From Patescibacteria group bacterium (GTDB lineage: Bacteria > Patescibacteriota > Minisyncoccia > Phycocordibacterales > UBA2100), in the NCBI GenBank assembly GCA_024654485.1, contig JANLHO010000012.1:1-12847 (forward strand): 12,847 nt of DNA. The letters are read 5' to 3'. The translations under genes were made by a program, and so were the position numbers. The notes under the pieces were generated by a model. It was not told where the DNA came from. It ran no database searches and saw only the letters and a list, made by a program, of their open reading frames with translations. Below, piece after piece: positions 5,348-11,357 of this stretch (positions are counted from its first letter, which is position 1; each line of letters opens with the position of its first letter).

Positions 5348-5374
5348 GCGCATTCATGAGTAATGTGATATACA
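5346..5374 (+). promoter_or_regulatory. promoter of rpsO, leaderless
   Basis: TTGCGC (5346-5351), 17-base spacer, extended -10 TGA TATACA (5366-5374), then exactly six bases to ATG 5381. There is no room for a Shine-Dalgarno, so the first gene of this transcript is predicted to be translated from a leaderless mRNA. This also leaves no 5' leader for classical S15 autoregulation. Confidence 0.65.
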
Positions 5375-5380
5375 TAGCGC

Positions 5381-5647
5381 ATGCTTACGAAGCGCAAGAA
5401 GGCCAACGAAATAGCGAAAGTGCGCCAGCACGACACCGATACCGGCTCCCCGCAGGTGCAGATAGCCGTTTTGACGCGCCGAATAGAGGAGCTTTCGGAC
5501 CATCTGGACCGCAACCGCAAGGATAAGCACAGTCGCAGGGGGCTTCTGGGCCTCGTGGCCGACCGTCGCAAGCACCTCACATACCTTGAGAAGCACAACA
5601 AGCGCGCGTATAGCACCGTGGTCAAGAAGCTAGGCCTGAAGAAGTAG
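5381..5647 (+). CDS. rpsO: 30S ribosomal protein S15
   Basis: 88 residues, the usual S15 length. Family signatures are clear: MLTKRKK start, DTGSPQVQIAVLTRRIEELSDHL with the conserved TGSPxVQ, DKHSRRGLLGLVADRRK with the HSRRGLL segment, and the basic C-terminus KKLGLKK. S15 binds 16S rRNA h20-h22 early in platform assembly and forms an intersubunit bridge. Many bacteria have rpsO directly before pnp; here pnp lies 1.5 kb downstream, after the NYN gene and an opposed gene. The stop is TAG 5645-5647 and the first heptad repeat begins at the next base. Confidence 0.98.
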   Translation: MLTKRKKANEIAKVRQHDTDTGSPQVQIAVLTRRIEELSDHLDRNRKDKHSRRGLLGLVADRRKHLTYLEKHNKRAYSTVVKKLGLKK

Positions 5648-5743
5648 CGAACAGCCAACAGATAACAGCGAACAGGGCTGTCTGCTATACTTCCGTAAGA
5701 AGGCGATTTTTATTACTGTTTTCTGTTCGCTGGTAACTGTTCA
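5648..5743. repeat. two inverted four-unit heptad arrays (NNAACAG)
   Basis: Left array 5648-5675 has four 7-bp units, each ending AACAG. Right array 5716-5743 has four units on the other strand, three starting CTGTT and one CTGGT. Positions 5657-5675 and 5723-5741 are complementary at 17 of 19 positions, including a perfect 10-bp core CAGCGAACAG/CTGTTCGCTG. The 40-base interior carries a promoter-like sequence. It fills the spacer between rpsO and the NYN gene and starts at the base after the rpsO stop. Confidence 0.75.
5683..5691 (+). promoter_or_regulatory. extended -10 between the inverted heptad arrays
   Basis: TGC TATACT, near consensus, with no clear -35. Transcription would start near 5698, giving the NYN gene a leader of about 54 bases that contains the right heptad array. 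The NYN gene could instead be read through from rpsO. Confidence 0.45.
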
Positions 5744-5751
5744 CTATTTTT

Positions 5752-6384
5752 ATGGCTATCATCAAACACCCTGATCAGCGTGTCGGCGTATTCATAGACA
5801 CGCAAAACCTTTATCACAGTGCGAAAAATCTGTATCACGCGCGGGTCAATTTCGGCAACGTGCTTAAGGATTCCGTCGCGGGACGCCGCCTGATACGGGC
5901 GCGTGCCTACATGGTCACCACCGAAAGCGGCGAGGAAAAAGGATTTCTGGAGGCCCTCACCAAGGTGGGCATAGAACCCAAGACCAAAGATTTGCAGGTC
6001 TTCTACGGCGGCGCAAAAAAAGCCGACTGGGATGTCGGCATGGCGGTGGACGCCATAACCGCCGCCCCGAAGGTGGACACCGTCATACTCTTCACAGGCG
6101 ACGGCGACTTCATCCCTCTCGTTGACTACCTCAAGATACATTCGGGCTGTCAGGTGGAGGTCGTCTCTTTCGGACGCTCCACCTCCGGCCGCCTAAAGGA
6201 GGTCGCCGACCACTTCCGCGATCTGGATGAGGACCCGCGGCGCTATCTCATGAACTATCGGCCCGTGCGAGGGGCTCGCGCTCGCGCCGAGAACCGCGAT
6301 GTATCAGTCTCCGCTCCGGAAGATTCCATAGCGCCTTCCGCCGACGACATCTCCGACATCGGAAAGATAACCGGCGTGGAGTAA
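5752..6384 (+). CDS. NYN domain (LabA/DUF88-like, PIN-fold) protein, probable ribonuclease
   Basis: 210 residues. The NYN domain spans about 9-165: VFIDTQNLY with D16/N19, KKADWDVGMAVDA with D92/D94/D100, TGDGDFIPLVDYL with D117/D119, then VEVVSFG and the LKEVADHF helix. These acidic residues form the metal-binding centre of the PIN-like fold in known NYN proteins, so RNA cleavage or RNA binding is likely; the substrate is unknown. The C-terminal 45 residues are Arg-rich and then acidic and probably disordered. ATG 5752 has no Shine-Dalgarno (a T-run precedes it). It follows rpsO by 104 bases and converges on the YrbL-like gene; the position beside S15 and near PNPase suggests a role in RNA or ribosome turnover (inference). 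Confidence 0.9.
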   Translation: MAIIKHPDQRVGVFIDTQNLYHSAKNLYHARVNFGNVLKDSVAGRRLIRARAYMVTTESGEEKGFLEALTKVGIEPKTKDLQVFYGGAKKADWDVGMAVDAITAAPKVDTVILFTGDGDFIPLVDYLKIHSGCQVEVVSFGRSTSGRLKEVADHFRDLDEDPRRYLMNYRPVRGARARAENRDVSVSAPEDSIAPSADDISDIGKITGVE

Positions 6385-6385
6385 G

Positions 6386-6425
6386 GGCGACAACGCGGCA
6401 AGGCTCCGCCTTGCCGCGTTTCGCC
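6386..6425. terminator. strong hairpin between convergent genes, no T-tract
   Basis: AACGCGGCAAGG (6392-6403) and CCTTGCCGCGTT (6409-6420) form a perfect 12-bp stem with loop CTCCG. It is extended by GGCGA (6386-6390) / TCGCC (6421-6425) after one bulged C. It fills the whole 40-base gap between the NYN stop (6384) and the opposing TAG (6427-6425), so either transcript could use it. Confidence 0.65.
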
Positions 6426-7048
6426 TAGACACCTTCGGGTTTGTACTCTTTCTCGAACGCCTCAAACTGACGTAGGAATTTTTTTCGCAACTCGTCCCGC
6501 AGTATCAGGTTTGGTTGGAGAGGGTACGATCGCGCACCGAGACGCTTAAAGTCTACGATCACGGGAAGCCACTCTTCGGCCGATGCTTTTCTTACGAGAA
6601 TATTGGATCCCCTGTGAAAAACGCCAAGGAGGGGACGTTCCTCGGCAAGGAATACCCGCCTCAACTCGTCGATCTTTTCCCAAAACGATGTATTCTCGAT
6701 CCGTCCGTGCTCGCGGGTCTCTTCTTCCACCGATAGCGACGGCGCACCGTCGAAATTCATTACCCGCTCCTGCACGATAACACCCTGTATGATCCGGGTG
6801 GATGCGGCGAATTGTTCCCGCACCGTGCTGGGTAGCGCCTTGTAGTTCTCGTAATCCACTTCGTTGATGTTCGTTTTCCCGAATTTGAGCAGAGTATAGG
6901 CCGAACTCGGGTAGTGAACGGTACCTAGGGAATACTTTTTCTCAATGGACGTCTTCGGAGTCTTCGCCACATGGTCCTTGTCGGGTCCGACAAGAAACGT
7001 GTCGCGGTATCGGCTCTTGCTGTTGTGCCGTAAGGGTTCTCTATCCAT
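6425..7048 (-). CDS. YrbL-like (PhoP-regulated YrbL family) degenerate-kinase-fold protein
   Basis: 207 residues. The pattern matches the YrbL family of kinase-like proteins: a hydrophobic strand with a lysine (LLKFGK, K55), ExxxYxxL helix (63-72), an ER-V-NFDG strand (94-101), a helix FWEKIDELRRVFL (122-134), a catalytic-loop-like FHRGSNILVRK (H145, N149), and VIVDFKRLG (D166) where kinases have DFG. HRGSN in place of HRD and DFK in place of DFG suggest altered or lost phosphotransfer, as in YrbL itself, whose function is not settled. The first 38 residues are basic and have no known match. The start at 7048 is set by an extended -10 (TGC TACTAT) ending six bases before the ATG. It is divergent from pnp and convergent with the NYN gene. 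Family call from memory of the motif pattern. Confidence 0.6.
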   Translation of the reverse strand: MDREPLRHNSKSRYRDTFLVGPDKDHVAKTPKTSIEKKYSLGTVHYPSSAYTLLKFGKTNINEVDYENYKALPSTVREQFAASTRIIQGVIVQERVMNFDGAPSLSVEEETREHGRIENTSFWEKIDELRRVFLAEERPLLGVFHRGSNILVRKASAEEWLPVIVDFKRLGARSYPLQPNLILRDELRKKFLRQFEAFEKEYKPEGV

Positions 7049-7054
7049 AAGGCC

Positions 7055-7063
7055 ATAGTAGCA
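7055..7063 (-). promoter_or_regulatory. extended -10 promoter of the YrbL-like gene, leaderless
   Basis: Minus strand TGC TACTAT, then GGCCTT and ATG 7048; the expected +1 is the start codon. It lies 38 bases from the divergent pnp -10. Confidence 0.5.
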
Positions 7064-7100
7064 CCGTCGTTCAGCGTCGTGTAGACTGAAAATGTCTATG

Positions 7101-7109
7101 TGGTATAGT
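7101..7109 (+). promoter_or_regulatory. extended -10 promoter of pnp
   Basis: TGG TATAGT; transcription should start near 7116. Unlike the other promoters here it leaves an 80-base leader, which contains a hairpin (7138-7176). No good -35 is visible. Confidence 0.5.
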
Positions 7110-7137
7110 GGCCCGCATACAAGATAACCGTGGCGGC

Positions 7138-7176
7138 CGGATAGGCAGTCTTGGCGAAAGCCAGTGCTGAAATCCG
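7138..7176 (+). promoter_or_regulatory. structured pnp leader with GNRA tetraloop
   Basis: Nested pairs in the predicted 5' leader: CGGAT (7138-7142)/ATCCG (7172-7176), CAG (7146-7148)/CTG (7167-7169), and TTGGC (7151-7155)/GCCAG (7160-7164) closing a GAAA tetraloop. In E. coli a pnp leader stem cut by RNase III is the site of PNPase autoregulation; a similar role here is inference. Confidence 0.45.
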
Positions 7177-7195
7177 TTCGTCACCCAATAGATAA

Positions 7196-9409
7196 ATGCA
7201 AAAGAAAGAGTACGCTCTCGAGATAGGAGGGCAGACAATGACGGCCGAGTTCAACGACTGGGCCGACCAATCCAACGGCTCCGTCCTGCTAAGGATGGGC
7301 AACAGCGCGGTCCTCGCGACGGTGGTCATGAGCAATCGCGAGTCCGACAAAAATTACTTTCCGCTATCGGTGGAATACGAGGAGAAATTCTACGCGGCCG
7401 GGGCCATACTCGGCAGCCGCTTCATACGCCGCGAGGGTCGGCCATCCGACGAGGCGATACTCTCCGGACGCGTCGTAGACCGTACGATACGCCCGCTTTT
7501 CCCCAAAGGGCTGAAACGCGACGTGCAGGTCATCATCACGGTGCTCTCAATAGAGGACTACGACACCGACATTCTCGCCATCAACGCCGCATCGCTCGCG
7601 ATAGCGACATCGGACATCCCGTGGAATGGGCCCGTCTCCGCCGTGCGCATCGGGCGCATCAACGGCTCCGAGTTCGTCGTCAACCCCACGTATGAGCAGC
7701 GTGGCGCAGAATATTCGCACCCGACCGGCGGGGACCCCGAAAACGGCGAGCGCATGGATCTGGTGGCATGCGGCAAGGACGGCCTTATCAACATGATAGA
7801 GGTCGGCGCGCACGAAGTATCCGAAGACGTCCTGAGCGACGCGCTGGCGAATGCAAGCGAGGAGATAGAAAAGATACAGGCGTGGCAGGCGAAGATAGTG
7901 GCTGAGCTGGGTAAGGAGAAGCAGGCCTTCGCATCTCCCGCCGATGAAAAGGAGGTAGCGGCGCTCTTTGAGGAGATAATGAATCCAAAGCTTGCGGCCC
8001 AGAATGGACGCATAGACAGACACGACCTCTACGCTCTCAAAAGCACTTGGATGCAGGAGGCTTCCGAGAAGCTGCCCGACGCCAATCCGCAGACGCTGGA
8101 CGGGTACTTCGAGCAAAAGCTGGATGAATTTGTGCACAAGCTCGCCATAGAAAAAGACGAGCGAGTGGACGGACGAGCTCTTGATGAGGTCCGTACGCTT
8201 CACGCGCAGGCCGGCGGCATCTCGCCCATCATTCACGGGACAGGGCTTTTCTACCGCGGCGCCACGCACGTCTTGGCGGCGCTCACTCTCGGCGGCCCCG
8301 GAGACGCGCAGCTCGTGGATACCATAGAATTCCAGGACGCGAAGAAGACCTTCATGCTGCATTACAACTTCCCGCCCTTCAGCGTCGGCGAGACGGGCAG
8401 GGTCGGCGGATTCAACCGCCGCATGACGGGCCACGGCGCCTTGGCCGAGAAATCACTGCGCCCCATGCTCCCCGACAAGGAGAAATTCCCCTACACGATA
8501 CGCATAGTATCCGAGTGTCTCGCCTCCAACGGCTCCACCTCCATGGGTACCGTCTGCGCGGGAACGCTCGCGCTCATGGATGCGGGAGTCCCCATCACAC
8601 GCCCCGTCGCCGGCATCGCCATGGGACTCATGTCCGACTCAAAGACCGGCGCCTACAAGATACTGACAGACATCCAGGGGCCGGAAGACCATCACGGCGA
8701 CATGGACTTAAAGGTGGCAGGTACCTCGGAGGGTGTGACAGGCGCACAGATGGATGTGAAAGTGGAAGGCGTCTCCCTCAAGGCGCTCTCCGAAGCGCTC
8801 GCGCAAGCCAAGAAAGCGCGCTTGGAAATTCTGGGGGTTATCGCGAATGCGCTTGCCGCGCCCCGCGAAGACATCTCGCCCCGCGCGCCTAAGATACTTA
8901 CGACCAAGGTCAAGCAGGGCCAGATAGGGCTCGTCATCGGCCCAGGCGGCAAGACCATCAACGGCATACGCGACGAGACCGGATGCGACGACATCACGAT
9001 AGAGGAGGACGGAACGATATTCGTCACGGGCAAGAACGGCACAGCGGAAGCCGCGCTCAAGCAGATAGTGGACCTCACCCGCGATTATCTCGTTGGCGAG
9101 CGTTTTGAGGGGCCGGTAGTGCGCATGTTGGACTTCGGCGCGTTCGTGAAGATAGGACCAAATACGGACGGCCTCGTCCACGTCTCGGAAATAGCTCCCT
9201 TCCGCATAGGAAAAATATCGGACGCCGTCGCAATAGGCGATGTCGTCCCCGTGGTAATCAAAGAAATTGATGAGAAAGGACGGTATAATCTTTCTATCAA
9301 AGCCGCCGATCCGGAATGGGCCGCTCGCAAGGGCCTGAAGCCGGAACAGGGCGGTGGAGAATACCATGGCGGACAACGAAGCAGCAACGGGCCTCGGAGG
9401 CGCATCTAA
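7196..9409 (+). CDS. pnp: polyribonucleotide nucleotidyltransferase (PNPase)
   Basis: 737 residues, full length for the family. Phosphorolytic 3'-5' exoribonuclease (RNA plus phosphate to NDPs), trimeric, central to mRNA decay. Order: RNase PH domain 1 (about 3-140, with RREGRPSDEAILSGRVVDR), helical linker, RNase PH domain 2 (about 320-520), KH domain (GPGG at 582-585) and S1 domain (634 to about 706). Active-site residues are visible: SNGSTSM (444-450), D498 in PEDHH, D504 and K506 in GDMDLK, equivalent to E. coli Ser438/439, D486, D492 and K494. The C-terminal tail is Gly/Arg-rich (GGGEYHGGQ), a likely RNA-binding or RNase-contact tail. ATG 7196 has no clear Shine-Dalgarno but has a structured leader. 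The 3' end overlaps the next gene by 44 bases and contains its ribosome binding site. Confidence 0.98.
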   Translation: MQKKEYALEIGGQTMTAEFNDWADQSNGSVLLRMGNSAVLATVVMSNRESDKNYFPLSVEYEEKFYAAGAILGSRFIRREGRPSDEAILSGRVVDRTIRPLFPKGLKRDVQVIITVLSIEDYDTDILAINAASLAIATSDIPWNGPVSAVRIGRINGSEFVVNPTYEQRGAEYSHPTGGDPENGERMDLVACGKDGLINMIEVGAHEVSEDVLSDALANASEEIEKIQAWQAKIVAELGKEKQAFASPADEKEVAALFEEIMNPKLAAQNGRIDRHDLYALKSTWMQEASEKLPDANPQTLDGYFEQKLDEFVHKLAIEKDERVDGRALDEVRTLHAQAGGISPIIHGTGLFYRGATHVLAALTLGGPGDAQLVDTIEFQDAKKTFMLHYNFPPFSVGETGRVGGFNRRMTGHGALAEKSLRPMLPDKEKFPYTIRIVSECLASNGSTSMGTVCAGTLALMDAGVPITRPVAGIAMGLMSDSKTGAYKILTDIQGPEDHHGDMDLKVAGTSEGVTGAQMDVKVEGVSLKALSEALAQAKKARLEILGVIANALAAPREDISPRAPKILTTKVKQGQIGLVIGPGGKTINGIRDETGCDDITIEEDGTIFVTGKNGTAEAALKQIVDLTRDYLVGERFEGPVVRMLDFGAFVKIGPNTDGLVHVSEIAPFRIGKISDAVAIGDVVPVVIKEIDEKGRYNLSIKAADPEWAARKGLKPEQGGGEYHGGQRSSNGPRRRI
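9353..9359 (+). promoter_or_regulatory. Shine-Dalgarno inside the pnp 3' end
   Basis: GGTGGAG, six bases before ATG 9366. This strong site decides the start of the proline-rich gene over the upstream in-frame GTG 9354. Its presence shows that internal operon genes use Shine-Dalgarno initiation here. Confidence 0.8.
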
Positions 9410-10955
9410 ACAACCTATGCAAGGCGCGCCTGCCGGCGCGCAAAAACAAAAGCCCGCCGCGATGCCGGCGGGGGAAGACAATAGTTCGCCCGAAGACGCA
9501 TTCATAGTGGAGGAGACCATCACCAAGCCGCATGCTCCGACGCCGCCGAAGGCTGCAGATAATGGCATGCAAGCCTCCCCTGCTCGGAAAGTGCCCGCGC
9601 AGCCGGTTCCGCCGCCACTCAAAAGTCCCGAGCCAAAATCTGCTCCCGCTTCCGCAGCCAAGCCAAAGCCCGCTTCCGCGCCTCAGATGCCGCCAACTCC
9701 GCCCGCGCGGCCTGTTCCACCACCTCCGCCGAAGGCCCCCGCACCGACGCCTGTGCAGAAAACGCCTCCTCCCGCACCCGCGCCTGATCCCATGTCCCCC
9801 AAGGGCGAGGAGGAGCTCAAGAGCAACATAGCGGCACTCCTGAAAGACGTGAAAATACCCGAGCGAAGAGATCCTTCCGAATCCGGAGGAAAGAAAACGT
9901 ACGAGGTCAGGCAATTTGATACGGCGCTAGGTGCGCGGTCTGAAGAGACGGAGTCGTCTCCCGCGATGAAGCCGCCTGCGGCGCAAGCCGCATACTCGGC
10001 GGGTCCCCTAGATGCCGTCACCACGATGCCTCATGCCGAAGAGAGTGGGGCCGCACCGTCTCAAAGGTCCGAGAATGATCTGGTCACCGTCCACACACTA
10101 AAAGACGACCTGAGGCGCGTCGTACACGACGACAAGGTTTCCTACGTGCGCGCCGTTTCGCTGGAGGAGGAGCGCCGGCATCGCGATAAGAAGGACGCCC
10201 CGAAGACGGAAGGACAAGCGCAACGCTCCAAGCGGGTGTTCACCATACTTTTTGGCATAGGAGTCCTCGTATTCCTTGGCGCCAGCGCGCTTCTGGGCAT
10301 ATATGCGATACAGTGGGCGCGCTCATCCCCGCCGCCAACGACCGCCTCCTCCATATTATTTTCCGAAAACTCCGTCTTTTTCCCGCTGGACGGCCAATCG
10401 CCGACATCCATAAAACAGACACTCGCGCAGGCGCGACTTTCCTCCAACGCAACGCTCGGCTCCATCACCCGGATCATACCTACGGTATCCGCGGCGGCCG
10501 ACGACGGGACAACCACCCAAAAACCGGCGACCTTCGCCGAATTCATGCGTGCGATAGGGGCGCGCCCGCCGGAAGATCTTCTGCGCGCGCTATCAAGCGA
10601 CTTCTTTTTCGGCATACACACCGTAGACAAGAACGCGCCCATCATTATCGTACCCGTGCTTTCATATCAGCGCGCATTTGCCGGCATGCTCGCATGGGAG
10701 GCGGCGCTCAATTCCGACCTCGCTCCGGCGTTCCAGCCACTCACGCTCCAAACGACCGACGAGACCGGTGGACCCGCCATTCGCGCCTTCGGAGATTTCG
10801 TAATGCGCAACTACGACACCCGTGTACTGCGCGACGATTCTGGGCAAATACAGATGTACTACTCCTTCCCCACGCAGGACATCCTAGTTATAGCGGAGAG
10901 TCCCTACTCATTCAACGAGATACTCGGCCGTTTGCAGGCGGAAAGACGCCTGTAG
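9366..10955 (+). CDS. proline-rich single-pass membrane protein, unknown function
   Basis: 529 residues, family not identified by name. The N-terminal region (about 1-155) is low-complexity, with Pro/Ala/Lys runs from about 60 to 145. It is followed by a short conserved-looking helix (EELKSNIAALLKDVKIPERR, about 140-160) and another (LKDDLRRVVHDDKVSYVRAV, 242-262) ahead of basic residues. One TM helix lies at about 290-317 (VFTILFGIGVLVFLGASALL), then a 210-residue C-terminal domain. By the positive-inside rule the Pro-rich part is cytoplasmic and the C-terminal domain is outside. That domain has alternating strands (FFFGIHTVDK, APIIIVPVL, ILVIAE). The gene overlaps pnp and starts from a Shine-Dalgarno within it, so it is co-transcribed and probably translationally coupled. 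A role in tethering RNA-decay proteins to the membrane is only speculation. Confidence 0.75.
   Translation: MADNEAATGLGGASKQPMQGAPAGAQKQKPAAMPAGEDNSSPEDAFIVEETITKPHAPTPPKAADNGMQASPARKVPAQPVPPPLKSPEPKSAPASAAKPKPASAPQMPPTPPARPVPPPPPKAPAPTPVQKTPPPAPAPDPMSPKGEEELKSNIAALLKDVKIPERRDPSESGGKKTYEVRQFDTALGARSEETESSPAMKPPAAQAAYSAGPLDAVTTMPHAEESGAAPSQRSENDLVTVHTLKDDLRRVVHDDKVSYVRAVSLEEERRHRDKKDAPKTEGQAQRSKRVFTILFGIGVLVFLGASALLGIYAIQWARSSPPPTTASSILFSENSVFFPLDGQSPTSIKQTLAQARLSSNATLGSITRIIPTVSAAADDGTTTQKPATFAEFMRAIGARPPEDLLRALSSDFFFGIHTVDKNAPIIIVPVLSYQRAFAGMLAWEAALNSDLAPAFQPLTLQTTDETGGPAIRAFGDFVMRNYDTRVLRDDSGQIQMYYSFPTQDILVIAESPYSFNEILGRLQAERRL
10935..10952 (+). terminator. weak hairpin at the end of the proline-rich gene
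   Basis: CAGGCG (10935-10940) and CGCCTG (10947-10952) pair around GAAAGA, overlapping the stop codon. There is no T-tract, so it is at best attenuating before the DksA-like promoter. Confidence 0.3.
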
Positions 10956-10973
10956 CATACTTTGGCCTAAGTT

Positions 10974-10982
10974 TGATATAAT
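10974..10982 (+). promoter_or_regulatory. extended -10 promoter of the DksA-like gene
   Basis: TGA TATAAT, consensus, nine bases before ATG 10992; the expected leader is about three bases, too short to hold a working Shine-Dalgarno (GGAG at 10986-10989 sits only two bases before the ATG). Confidence 0.6.
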
Positions 10983-10991
10983 GTCGGAGCT

Positions 10992-11351
10992 ATGGATAGC
11001 ATTACGGAGCAGCAGCTGGAAGAATTTCGCGGCGCACTTGAAGCGGAGAAGGATTCTCTTGAGGAGGAGCTCGCGGCGCACGGCAAGAAAGTGGGAGGAG
11101 ATTGGGAAGGCAAGTCGGAGTCCGAGGGAATTGATTCGGATGCGAACGACGCTGCCGACAACATAGAAGAACTTGTGACGAATGTGCCCCTCGTGGAGGA
11201 GCTGGAAAAGCGCTACCACGAAGTGCGCGACGCACTTGTGCGGATAAAGAAAGGGGAGTACGGGAAGTGCGCCACGTGCGGCGAAGACATCCCGATGAAA
11301 CGCCTTGATGCGAACCCCGCGGCATCCGCCTGCGTCGCCCACGCGGTATAG
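10992..11351 (+). CDS. DksA/TraR family zinc-finger protein
   Basis: 119 residues. The N-terminal part (1-90) is a predicted coiled coil with an acidic tip (GIDSDANDAADNIEE, 46-60), and the C-terminal zinc finger is CATCG (C93, C96) ... C114 and H117, so the fourth ligand is His instead of the classical Cys (C2-CH). RLDANPAA is the usual segment between the ligand pairs. Family members insert their coiled coil into the RNA polymerase secondary channel and modulate initiation, sometimes with ppGpp; whether this one does is inferred from family only. The start is fixed by the TGATATAAT promoter just upstream. It is convergent with trmB-like, six bases apart; a perfect 7-bp hairpin (11361-11380) follows. 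Confidence 0.9.
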   Translation: MDSITEQQLEEFRGALEAEKDSLEEELAAHGKKVGGDWEGKSESEGIDSDANDAADNIEELVTNVPLVEELEKRYHEVRDALVRIKKGEYGKCATCGEDIPMKRLDANPAASACVAHAV

Positions 11352-11357
11352 CGCCGG

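Larger units (their letters stand above)
5023..5380. other. repeat-rich divergent spacer upstream of rpsO
   Basis: 358 bases with no recognised gene. It holds, in order: the promoter of the membrane gene (5029-5037), a stem-loop at 5101-5159, an imperfect palindrome of the GCAAAAC/GTTGGTG family at 5177-5241, a further single copy at 5311-5347, and the rpsO promoter (5346-5374). Open frames on the minus strand here carry repeat sequence and are not convincing genes. Confidence 0.6.

Noticed and set aside
5104..5658. Minus-strand 184-codon frame over the repeat spacer and rpsO
   Set aside because: It is antisense to S15 and passes through dispersed repeats; its composition is Arg/Cys/Ser-rich without domain features.
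5648..5743. CRISPR-like array
   Set aside because: Units are 7 bp, directly tandem without unique spacers, and there are no cas genes.
7547..9661. Several long minus-strand frames opposite pnp and the proline-rich gene
   Set aside because: They are shadows of GC-rich codons in well-supported genes and match no family pattern.
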